Shown here in pieces: positions 10,003 to 20,600 of a stretch of DNA of 27,500 bases. Position numbers and translations under genes: made by a program. Every line of letters starts with the position of its first letter. Position 1 is the stretch's first letter. The notes below the pieces were generated by a model. The model did no database searches. It saw nothing but the letters and a program-made list of their open reading frames with translations, and had not been told where the DNA came from. The stretch comes from Neocallimastix lanati (nom. inval.) (lineage: Eukaryota; Neocallimastigomycota; Neocallimastigomycetes; Neocallimastigales; Neocallimastigaceae): positions 900,001 to 927,500 of the forward strand of contig JACVTC010000068.1 in assembly GCA_016946835.1 (NCBI GenBank), in the 5' to 3' direction.

Positions 10003-10859
10003 AAATAATTATTAAAATCCTTTCAAAATCATAATTACAATTAATTGAAAATTAAATTTTTTTATTTAATAAGAAATTCAATATTGAAATTTATTTAATA
10101 TTTATTGATAGGGTTAGCTTAAAAATATTAAAAAAAAATTTTTTTTATAAATTTATTTTAAATATTTTTTTACTTTATTAAATATTATTAAATAAAATTA
10201 AAAGATGTCTTTATTATTATATATTAGTATTATAAAATATTAAAAATATGAATGTATTGCATTTCGCATTATTTTTATTTTATATTGTAGTAAATTAATA
10301 AAAAATAAATAATTTTTATAAAATAAACCAATTATTAAATTAATATATTTTTTAAAAATATATTTAATGTATATTTCATATTTTTAATAAATATTCAAAT
10401 ATACATTTTAAATATATATAATGATATTTAAGTATTATAATACTTATAAAAGAAAATAATTAATACTTTAAATTATTTCTATCAGGCTTTCTAAAAAAAC
10501 TTTACTATTTGTAAAAATAGTAATGCTCTTTTTGTTAGTTTATTAGATTTGTATAATATAAATATCTAAAATAATTTATTTATTATTTAATAGAAATTTA
10601 TGTTTAAAAATGTTATTGTTATTATTACTATTACTAAAAATAAGTTTTAATTTAATATTTATAATTAAATTTTCAAATAATCTTTCCTTATCAAGTTAAA
10701 TATAATGCTCCTGAGTAAAAAAGATTTTTGTATTATATAAAATTTATTTAAAATATTAGATAAAAAAATAATAAAAAGGAAATAAGAATTTTAAAAAGAA
10801 TATTTAAAAATAAAATGAAAAAAATATAGAATCTAATAATATAGAAGTACAAGTATATA
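10003..10859. other. MULE interior without gene
   Basis: A/T-rich and not obviously coding. It contains TTGCATTTCGCATTAT near 10257, the same GCATTTCGC word that is reiterated in the MITEs at 23372-23891, which supports a family link. Confidence 0.5.
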
Positions 10860-10865
10860 AAATAA

Positions 10866-11490
10866 AATAAAATAAAATAAATAGTTGAAATATAAATATG
10901 AAGTACAGATTGAATAAAATAAAATAAATAGTTGAAATATAAATATGAAGTACAGAATGAATAAAATAAAATAAATAGTTGAAATATAAATATGAAGTAC
11001 AGAATGAATAAAATAAAATAAATAGTTGAAATATAAATATGAAGTACAGAATGAATAAAATAAAATAAATAGTTGAAATATAAATATGAAGTACAGAATG
11101 AATAAAATAAAATAAATAGTTGAAATATAAATATGAAGTACAGAATGAATAAAATAAAATAAATAGTTGAAATATTAATATGAAGTACAGAATGAATAAA
11201 ATAAAATAAAATAAATAGTTGAAATATTAATATGAAGTACAGAATGAATAAAATAAAATAAAATAAATAGTTGAAATAAAAATATGAAGTACAGATTGAA
11301 TAAAATAAAATAAATAGTTGAAATATAAATATAAAGTACAGAATGAATAAAATAAAATAAATAGTTGAAATATAAATATGAAGTACAGATTGAATAAAAT
11401 AAAATAAATAGTTGAAATATAAATATGAAGTACAGATTGAATAAAATAAAATAAATAGTTGAAATATAAATATGAAGTACATATTGAATA
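10866..11490. repeat. 47-bp minisatellite inside the MULE
   Basis: About 12 tandem units with a spacing of exactly 47 bp in the first half (GAAGTACAG at 10900, 10947, 10994). The unit is a TAAAA-rich part, then AATAGTTGAAATATAAATAT, then GAAGTACAGA. Some units gain an extra TAAAA. Because 47 is not a multiple of 3, all three - strand frames are open and repeat every 47 residues (Tyr/Phe/Ile/Leu-rich). These long frames are a by-product, not genes. Confidence 0.92.
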
Positions 11491-12120
11491 AAATAAAATA
11501 AAATAAAATAAAATAAAATAAAAAAAATTATTTGAATTATAATAAAAATACAAGTATTAATAAAAATAAAATAAAATAAAATAAAATAAATAGTTGAAAT
11601 ATAAATATGAAATACAGATTGAATAAAATAAAATAAAATAAAATAAAATAAAAAAATTATTTGAATTATAATAAAAATACAAGTATTAATAAAAATAAAA
11701 TAAAATAAAATAAAATAAAATAAAATAAAATATAATAAAATAAAAAAATTATTTGAATTATAATAAAAATACAAGTATTAATAAAAATAAAATAAAATAA
11801 AATAAAATAAAATAAATAGTAGAATATTAAATATAAAGTACAGATTGAATAAAATAAAATAAAATAAAATAAAATAAAATAAAATAAAATAAAATAAAAT
11901 AAAATAAAATAAAATAAAATAAAAAAATTATTTGAATTATAATAAAAATACAAGTATTAATAAAAATAAAATAAAATAAAATAAAATAAATATTTGAATT
12001 ATAATAAAAATACAAGTACTAATAAAATAAAATAAATAAAATAAATATGTGAATTATAATAAATTGCAAGTATCAATCGAAATAAAATAAAATAATATAA
12101 AATAAATAAATATGCAGTGA
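11491..12120. repeat. TAAAA-expanded variant of the minisatellite
   Basis: A continuation of the 47-bp array in which TAAAA pentamers have expanded. A second unit, TTATTTGAATTATAATAAAA followed by ATACAAGTATTAATAA, recurs about five times (near 11528, 11656, 11748, 11927, 11992). The array decays after 12050. Confidence 0.8.
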
Positions 12121-12631
12121 AATAATAATATATAATATGATAAAATAAAATAAATGAGATATTGATATGAAATTAATATAAAAACTGAATTTAGCAACAA
12201 ATAAATTATATAATAAAGTAAATGATATAGCATATTCATATATATTAACATGAATTTTATTATAATTTTTACAGTATTTTAAATTAATGTAAATTATTAT
12301 ATTTCCATATAATAAACAAACTTTATAATTAGAAAATAGTATAAAAAAAAATATTATTAAATATTATTATTAAATAATTAAATGAATAAATTAATAAATA
12401 AATAAAAATTTTCAGAATATGGCGAATGTAAATCATCATTTTTTTTGAAATATATCACATTTTAAATATTTTTAATAATTATTTTTTCAAATAAATTATA
12501 TGTGCCATTTTATTTTAATGTTTAAATATTATATTCATAAATAAAAATTTATAAAAAATAATATAAGCCACATTTCGAAATGAAAATTTATGTAAAAATT
12601 TTAAAGCCACATTCCGAAACGCACCACCCTC
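12121..12631. other. MULE right end
   Basis: A/T-rich, no gene. It holds sub-terminal words ATGGCGAATG (12420) and ATAAGCCACATTTCGAAATG (12563), then the terminal repeat. AAGCCACAT also occurs at 8028 in the left end. Confidence 0.6.
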
Positions 12632-12640
12632 AACTTTACA
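12632..12640. other. Right 9-bp target duplication of the MULE
   Basis: AACTTTACA, a perfect match to 7982-7990. Confidence 0.88.
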
Positions 12641-13480
<840 letters not shown>

Positions 13481-13502
13481 TTCGTTTTTTTTAATTCATT
13501 AT

Positions 13503-13669
13503 CTTATAATAATAATTAACAGTAAGGCAGTCAAGTAAGGACTATATCCGTCTGTGCTATAGCACACCGAAGTGTTGTGACTACCTTAATATTCCCATGC
13601 CTTGAGGGGGGCATAGGAGGTACACATCGGAAATTAAAAAAAAAAAAATCCTGAACTTATAATAATAAT
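13503..13669 (+). mobile_element. 5'-truncated retroposed tail, copy B
   Basis: A near-identical copy of 5386-5550 with the same flanking direct repeat CTTATAATAATAAT (13503-13516 and 13656-13669) and the same palindrome TGTGCTATAGCACA. The identical insertion point shows it was carried along by segmental duplication. The small differences (GGCAG for GGCTA; loss of CG after the G run) give a measure of time since then. Confidence 0.7.
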
Positions 13670-14138
13670 AATATTAAAAACTATTAATAATTTAAATTTT
13701 AAACTTCTAAAAATTAAAATTATAAATCTCTCTAAAAACTAATTAATCAAATTTATTCTATTCAAATAGAAAAGAAAAGAAAAAAATAATAATAATAATA
13801 ATAATAATAAAAATAATAATAATAATAATAAAAATATTATAAAAAAAAATTATTAACTGATTTTTAATGCTTTATTTTTATTTATTATTTATCTTAAAAT
13901 CAATTTATTAGATAAAAATTAAATAATACATTTATATAAAAATAAAAATAAAAATAAAGATAAAAAATTATAATTTAAATAATTCTTTATTTTTTATTAT
14001 TTTAATTTTTACGTTTATTTATTATTTTTTTATTTCTATCAACTTTATGTTCTATCATATATTTTAAATATTCTACTATATCATTAATTCCGTTATAGCT
14101 TGGTTTTAACAATGGTGTTTCACAATATTCATTTTTTT
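13670..14138. repeat. Duplicated 3' flank of ankyrin copy 3
   Basis: The counterpart of 5551-6000, with the same out-of-frame ankyrin remnant beyond the stop codon. No other gene is seen. Confidence 0.7.
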
Positions 14139-15555
14139 TTATTTATATCTACACTTTGCTCCATGTTCTACTAGGTATTGCACTAAATCTTTATTTCTAC
14201 CGTTACATGCATAATATAATGGTGTTTTATCATCTCTATTTTCTTTATTTATATCCGCTCCATGTTCTACTAAATATTCTACTAAATTTTTATTTTCAAA
14301 TTTACATGATTTGAATAAAGCTGTTTCACCATATTTATTTTCTTTATTTATATCTGCTCCATGTTCTACTAGGTATTGCATTAAGTCTTTATTTCTTTTA
14401 TAGCATGAGTTGGTTAATGGTGTTTCACCATTTTTATTTTCTTTATTTATATCTGCTCCATGTTCTACTAGGTATTGCACTAAATCTTTATTTCCACTGT
14501 CACATGCATGATATAATGGTGTTTTACCATCTCTATTTTCTATATTTATATCTGCTCCATGTTCTAGTAAATATTCTACTAAATCTTTATTTCCACTCTT
14601 ACATGCATCAAATAAAGGTGTTTTACCATATTTATTTTCTTTATTTATATCTGCTCCATGTTCTACTAAATATTCTACTAAATCTTTATTTCCACTTCCA
14701 CATGCGCTGAATAAAGGTGTTTCACCATACCATTTTTTTTCTTTATTTATATCCGCTCCATGTTCTACTAAATATTCAACTAAATTTTTATTTCCGCTTT
14801 TACATGCGTTGAATAATGCTGTTTCACCATACCATTTTTCCTCTTTATTTATATCTGCTCCATGTTCTACTAAATATTCTACTAAATCTTTATTTCCACT
14901 TTTACATGGAAAAAATAATGGTAATTTATTATATTTACTTTCATGATTTATATCTGCTCCACATTTTACTAAATATTCTACTAAATCTTTATTTCCACTT
15001 TTACATGCCTTGAATATTGCTGTTTCTCCATATTTATTTCCTAAATTTATATCTGCTCCATATTCCAATAAGAATTTTATTAAATCTTTATTTCCACTTT
15101 CACAGGCATAAATTAAAGGTATTTTATCATACCAATATACTACTTTATTTATATCCTCTCCATGTTTTGCTAATTATTTTATTAAATTTTTATTCCCATC
15201 TTTTATTATATACTTACCTTTTGGATAAAAATAACCATCTTTTTTAAAAATAAATAGAATTTTATATTCATCTTTAGAAATTTCTTTATCTAAATCAACA
15301 ATAGAAATAAAAGTTTTATTTTTATAGAGATGAAGTATCCATTTAATAAGTTCATTATCATAAAATTTTGAAATATCAAAAAATATTTTTTAATTCCTTC
15401 ATATTTGAATTCTTTATTAATTCTTTTATTTCAGAAGAAGTAACATATAAACCATTTTTTTGATTATTTGTTACGGTTTTTAATTTTTTAGACGTATGTC
15501 CATTATCGTTATCTTCTTCAGATTTTTTATCTCTCTTTTTTAAACTTTTATTCAT
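14139..15555 (-). pseudogene. Ankyrin-repeat protein, copy 3: frameshift and stop in N-terminal part
   Basis: The original start is ATG 15553-15555 (MNKSLKKRDKK). A one-base insertion near 15380, compared with copy 2, shifts the frame and gives a TGA after about 60 residues. A TAA at 15174-15176, shared with copy 1, lies in the ankyrin frame. Downstream the frame is open for about 345 codons to 14139, with about nine ankyrin repeats; it could start at ATG 15066-15068 and give a 309-residue ankyrin-only protein. The repeats are more varied than in copy 2 (for example KEEKWYGETALF and CYKRNKDLMQYL), and the C-terminus EHGAKCRYK matches copy 2. Relaxed selection on the N-terminal domain with a retained ankyrin part is one reading; simple decay is the other. 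Confidence 0.8.
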
Positions 15556-15586
15556 GTTACTTGTATTTAATAATGTGTTTCTGTTT

Positions 15587-15636
15587 ATTATTATTATTAT
15601 TATTATAATTATTATTATTATTATAATTATTTTCTA
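15587..15636. repeat. Short TTA microsatellite upstream of ankyrin copy 3
   Basis: An interrupted, contracted TTA array in the same place as in the other copies. Confidence 0.8.
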
Positions 15637-15686
15637 TTCGAAATTTATTATTTTATATTCATTAAATATAAATATAAATAAGCTGC

Positions 15687-15726
<40 letters not shown>

Positions 15727-15863
15727 AAATATAAATAAATAATTATTATAATTATTAAATCTTTTATTGATTTAATAAATATATTATTAGCTTTTTTAAA
15801 AAATTAAAAATAATAATAACTATGTCCATAAATTTATTATATATATATAATTACATTTATTTA

Positions 15864-15898
<35 letters not shown>

Positions 15899-16015
15899 CA
15901 TTATATTATAAAAATATTAAAAAAAATTAATAGTTAAAATTTTAACCTTTTTAAAATTAAAAATTATAAATCTCTCTAAAAACTAATTAAACAAATATAT
16001 TCTATTCAAATAGAA
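15637..16015. repeat. Diverged ankyrin upstream flank, copy D
   Basis: Shares AAATATATTATTAGCTTTTT, ACTATGTCCATAA, a poly-T tract (about 15868-15893) and TCTCTCTAAAAACTAATTAA with the other flanks. It lacks the retroposed tail that sits between the corresponding parts at 5400 and 13517, so it represents the empty site. Confidence 0.65.
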
Positions 16016-16090
16016 AAAATAAAATAAAATAAAATAAAATAAAATAAAATAAAATAAAATAAAATAAAATAAAATAAAATAAAATAAAAA
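16016..16090. repeat. TAAAA pentamer array
   Basis: About 14 near-perfect TAAAA units. The sequence after it (16091-16480) is A/T-rich with TTTA and TTTTAT words and faint similarity to the ankyrin 3' flank; no gene is seen there. Confidence 0.85.
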
Positions 16091-16517
16091 AAATAATAAT
16101 AATAAAAAGTAAATGTTTAAACCACTTTTAAATTTTTTTTATTTATTTATTATTTATTTATTTATTTATTTTAATTTATATATTATATATATATTTATAT
16201 AATTTTAAAATCTAATTATTATATAATAATTAAATAATTAAATAATATATTTATATTTAAATAAAAAATAAAATTATGGTTATTCTTTATTTTTTTATTT
16301 TAAATTTATTTGATTTTTATTTTTTAATATTCATTTATTTTTATTTTTAATTTTATTTTTTTTTTATTTATATTTTTTATTTATATTTTTTATTTTATTT
16401 TATTTAATTTTATTATTTCTTTTATTTATTTATTTTTTTTTTCTTTTTACTTCATTTAAATGTCTTATCTTTATATATTATTTATTAGTAAATTGAACCA
16501 GGTTCTATTCTGGTTGT

Positions 16518-16528
16518 TAGTCCATGGA
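16518..16528 (+). promoter_or_regulatory. A-box-like element
   Basis: TAGTCCATGGA fits 10 of 11 positions of the pol III A-box pattern TRGYNNANNGG. It overlaps the palindrome TTAGTCCATGGACTAA. Confidence 0.4.
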
Positions 16529-16549
16529 CTAACATACATAAGGCTCCTT

Positions 16550-16560
16550 GGTTCGAACCT
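16550..16560 (+). promoter_or_regulatory. B-box-like element
   Basis: GGTTCGAACCT fits 10 of 11 positions of GGTTCGANNCC. The first ten bases are palindromic, so the box also reads on the other strand. A T run follows at 16564-16568. Confidence 0.5.
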
Positions 16561-17011
16561 GCCCTTTTTCCAAGGTTTTCCTCACAAGAGATTTTTACCG
16601 GAATATGGTAGTTAGAGTTACAGGTATGTATATCCAACTTATATCTACTATTAGAATAGAGACTGAACTAATCGAGAGGGTAGGATATGATCATCATGTG
16701 TCCATATAATTATATATCCTATTTAATTGCAATCTTTCTGACAATTATGCAAACTGCCAGGGAGCTAATACGAAATTCTATGGGAAATTTAGGAGTTGGA
16801 GAAGCACTCGGAGAAGTAGCACTAGTAAAAATCTCAAGCAATAATATGCATATTAGAGCGCCAATACTGAAACCCTCAGTAAGGTCGTACAGTGGGGGTC
16901 AATTCTGCCTTTATAAAAAAAGAAGTGTGTGACTACCTCAATATTCCCACTACTCCTGAGGGGGGGAGGGGGGGTTAAACCAAGAGCGGTACGCACCAGA
17001 AATAAAATAAA

Positions 17012-17045
<34 letters not shown>

Positions 17046-17065
17046 ATATATATATATATTAGTAA

Positions 17066-17173
17066 TTTTATTTTTTTGTTTTTTATTCTTTTTTTTTATG
17101 ATAATTTGAATATAATTAATTTTAATAATAATAATAATAATAATAAAAATAAATGTAATACAAAATGAATATG

Positions 17174-17211
<38 letters not shown>

Positions 17212-17286
17212 ATGAAGTATTTAATGTATACATGTAAAATTTAAATGTATTTTTTTTTTTTGCTAATCCATTATTATTTGTTTATT
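17066..17286. other. A/T spacer left of the Copia element
   Basis: T-rich and A-rich homopolymers and a TAA array. No gene is seen. Confidence 0.6.
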
Positions 17287-17291
17287 CTTAT
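17287..17291. other. Left 5-bp target duplication of the Copia element
   Basis: CTTAT, identical to 22904-22908. Five base pairs is the usual length for Ty1/Copia integrases. Confidence 0.9.
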
Positions 17292-17603
17292 TGTTATAAA
17301 TATTGATTTAAAATATTAAAATAAATTATTTGAAATAAATAAATTAAAATTCGTAATTTAATTAAAGTATTAGCAATTATTTTTATAAATTTGTAATTAA
17401 ATTTATTCGCAATTATTTATGTAAATTAGAAATAGTTTTGATCAAATGATAAATAAAAGCAAGCCACAACATGTGTATAAATGTCATTAATTTTACCCTA
17501 ATTTTATATCCTTGTAATTACCTTATTATTTTATAAATAATAATAAATAAATAAATAAATAAATAATTATTAAATAAATAAATTTGATATACTATATCTA
17601 TTA
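17292..17603 (+). repeat. 5' LTR of the Copia element
   Basis: 312 bp starting TGTTATAAAT and ending CTATATCTATTA. The 5' end is the usual TG, but the 3' end is TA rather than CA. Contains AAGCAAGCCACAACATGTG and TTTTACCCTAATTTTATATCC as its only non-repetitive words. Promoter and polyadenylation functions are assumed from the family. Confidence 0.95.
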
Positions 17604-17615
17604 GATTAAGAGTCT
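17604..17615 (+). other. Primer-binding site, likely tRNA-Lys(CUU) anticodon arm
   Basis: GATTAAGAGTCT follows the 5' LTR without a gap. Its complement AGACTCTTAATC is the anticodon stem-loop of eukaryotic tRNA-Lys with anticodon CUU (loop CUCUUAA). With the last LTR base A17603, 13 nt match the animal form of this tRNA as I know it. Priming by an internal half-tRNA is known in Drosophila copia and yeast Ty5, both with initiator tRNA-Met. No match to a tRNA 3' end (TGG start) is seen. Confidence 0.7.
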
Positions 17616-17624
17616 TTTTCTACC

Positions 17625-20600
17625 ATGAACGCCGCCACTACTACTACACCTTTTGTCCAAAAACTCAATGGAAAAAATTTTCGTACTTGGTACCTCTTTA
17701 TTCAAAATTTCCTTAAAGGAAAGAGACTATTCCAATATACTGAAGTCGACATCATTGCTGAACGAACCAACGTCTTTAATCAATTAACTAATGATCTCCA
17801 AAATCTACAAGCTCAGGCCGAGAATAATCAAAATAACCGGGAACTTCAAGCCAATATCCAAAATATTCAAGAACAATTGATTCAACAACAGAACGCTATA
17901 GAAGAGGCGATTGCCAACGACGCTATGGCTAACTCCATAATCATCGCTAATGTAACAGATAAAGTTTTAAAATTTATCGAAAGGAGAGAAAAAGCATTCG
18001 AAAAAATGGAGAAACTTAAACAACTCTACGAAAGAGACGAAGAAGAAGAACATTCTATTTGGTACAAGAGGCTCTATGAACTTAAAGCAAGTGACATCAA
18101 TAACACTATGGATGTCATAAATGAAATTATGGAACTTTTCAATATGTTACATGACACAAATTTAAATCCAAACAATTTAGAAAAACTCACAATTTTACAC
18201 AATGCTCTTCCAAATGAAATCAAAAATATTGTCAATTTTAGCGCAGACGTCAACCCGATTGAATTCTACAATGATATCAAAAATAAGATTTTTATTAGAA
18301 AATATAATAGTAAGTCCAATAGACTCACTAGTTTAAACAACAATTATATTCAAAATTCTCAAGAAGACAACATGGACCTCGATTATGATCTTAACCACGT
18401 CTACCATCATACTAAAAATCTACGCAACTCAAAATCTTATCCTTCCAACAAGAAATTTTGTCACATTTGTAAAATCAACGGACATTCCACTGACGAATGT
18501 TTTTTCAATGCGAAGACAAACAAAAGAATTCGAAACTCAAAAAATTACAAAAACAAAAGAATCAATCAAAAGAAACATAAATATAATTACAAAAAACAAA
18601 CTGGATCATTAAAAAACATCGAACATAACGATGAATATGTCTCCTTCGATGAACTTTATAATAACTATTATGATTATTCCATTAATAGCATTGAATATAC
18701 CGATGATGAATCCATAAACAACATAGAAACAATGGATAATCACATGATAACAACTAATAATAATTTTATATTAAACAACAATTTTAATAATAATATTTCA
18801 TTTTTCATTAATTTTTTACTTTCAAATGATCATGTGTATAGTTGGGGTTGCTCAGCATATCATTCATTTATGAATACAAAACCGTATCGTCAAGTAAATG
18901 ATAAAAATATATTCAACCTTGAATATTTATCATCAAACGAACAATATCCATATAGTACCCAATGGACCTATGACACAGGTTCCTCTGAACATATTACAAA
19001 TAATAAGTATCTATTAGCTGATTTTAAAAAACAAAACATTACAATGAGATGTGCTAACAATACCGAATGCTACTTTGAAGGATATGGTACATTTCATGGG
19101 AAAATAAACGGTCATAGAATTACCTTACATCACGTGCTATTTTCAAAAAACGTATCAAAAAATATAATTAGTGGTATTAAACTTTCAAAAGAAGGAATAT
19201 ATACCCTAATTGCATCAGATCGAAAAAACAAGCCTTACATCAGTCTTATTATGAACAATCGAGTTATTGGAGCTTTTTATTCCAACATCCACAATATAAT
19301 ACATATGACTATAAATCCAATTAATACTAATTCCCACAATCTACTTAACATTGAAATAGACAACAATAATTTAAAAATTTGGCATAATCGACTTGGTCAC
19401 TTTTTTCTTTATGACATTAACAAATATCTAAAACTAAATAAAATAAAGCCATTAAATTGTACTGAATGCCGAATTTCCAAAATGAATAAAGACCCTTTTA
19501 ATGGTACTCCCCCTAGAGCCACTGAAATACTAGAGACAATCCACTCCGACATTGTTGGTCCTGTTGAACCATCCATTACTAACAAAAAATACTTCATAAC
19601 ATTCATAGATGAATTTTCACGAAAGGCATGGTTATACTTACTTGAAGAAAAGTCACAAGCAACTGAAATAATAATACAATTTCTCACATTTATTGAAAAC
19701 CAATATAATAAAGTTATCAAAACTTTCAAATCAGACAATGGTAAAGAATACAAGAATAAAAGGATATTTAATTTCTGTAACAATAAAGGTATAAACAAAG
19801 TATTCTCAACACCTTATAATCCGCAAATCAACGGTCTCGCGGAAAGGTTCAACCGTACTATAGTCGATTGTACAAGAACATTACTATTCACTTCAAAACT
19901 CAATACTAAATTTTGGGATTTTGCAATCAAGTACGCCACTCATTTATATAATATCACTCCACATTCCAGCATAAACAATCAAATTCCCAATAAAATTTTC
20001 TTTAATAAAGACATCGACTTATCAAAAATCAAAGTTTTCGGATGCTCTACATATTATAAAATTCCCAATAACAACAAAATTTCTAAATTCGAGCCCAAAT
20101 CAAGAAAAGGAATATTTTTAGGTATTGATTTTGAATCTAATAGTTTCATCATTATGGACTTAAACGATAATAAATGTAAACTTGTTAGAGAAGCACTATT
20201 CTTAGAAGATATATTTCCTGGAGTACAATTAAATAGTAAAATATCAAATATCAATAATGAACTCTGTATTACAAACAACACTCTTACTTTTGAAAACTCA
20301 GACATTTCAGACACCTTCCAAAATATTGATAATAATAATTACTCTAATAATAATATACAACAACATATACATGATATTCGTACTACTGATAGTATTCAAG
20401 AAAATGAAAACGACAATACAGAAAATACTGATGGACAAAGCTATACCAACAATGATGACATCAATCATACCAAAAATATTGAAAATAACGACAATGAAAT
20501 CCACAACGATTCCACAAATTACACCAACAATATTATAATCAACAATAATAATACTGATAAACAATCAAAAACTATAAATCGCAATAGATCACTATTTACG

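Larger units (their letters stand above)
7991..12631. mobile_element. Mutator-like DNA transposon (MULE), 4641 bp
   Basis: Bounded by the perfect duplication AACTTTACA and by short terminal inverted repeats: 7991-8010 (GGGGAGAGCGCGTTTCGGAA) against the reverse complement of 12612-12631 (GAGGGTGGTGCGTTTCGGAA), 15 of 20 matching. Sub-terminal words (AAGCCACA, TGGCG, ATTTCG) recur at both ends. It carries one transposase frame (broken by a stop) and a 47-bp minisatellite in its right half. The insertion lies between two ankyrin duplication units. It is probably immobile by itself because of the stop, unless that stop is read through or sits in an unrecognised intron. Confidence 0.88.
16492..17056 (+). 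mobile_element. SINE-like retroelement with pol III-type boxes and A-rich tail
   Basis: A roughly 500-nt island of balanced composition in A/T DNA. It opens with GAACCAGGTTCTATTCTGG and the palindrome TTAGTCCATGGACTAA, carries A-box-like and B-box-like words 32 nt apart, and ends with GTGACTACCT, AATATTCCCA, a long G run and an A-rich tail (16999-17041). TATTAGTAA flanks it directly (16483-16491 and 17057-17065), though in low-complexity surroundings. A short frame (16687-16932, 81 codons) lies inside without recognisable family. Its 3' part is shared with the truncated copies at 5400 and 13517, as expected for a family copied by a LINE enzyme that recognises the tail. A LINE remnant with a tRNA-like head is an alternative. 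Confidence 0.55.

Noticed and set aside
10866-11490. CRISPR-like regular repetition
   Set aside because: There are no unique spacers, the units abut, and the genome is eukaryotic.
10748-12015. Several long Tyr/Phe/Ile-rich frames on - (up to 244 codons)
   Set aside because: They run through the 47-bp minisatellite, which is open in all three frames. There is no non-repeat sequence, and they repeat every 47 residues.
16540-16580. A true tRNA gene around GGTTCGAACCT
   Set aside because: The B box is present but no acceptor, D or anticodon arm folds around it, and the A-to-B spacing is too short for a tRNA.
16687-16932. 81-codon frame inside the SINE-like element as a gene
   Set aside because: It could be chance in a balanced-composition segment. 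No recognised domain, and the short copies at 5400 and 13517 do not preserve it.
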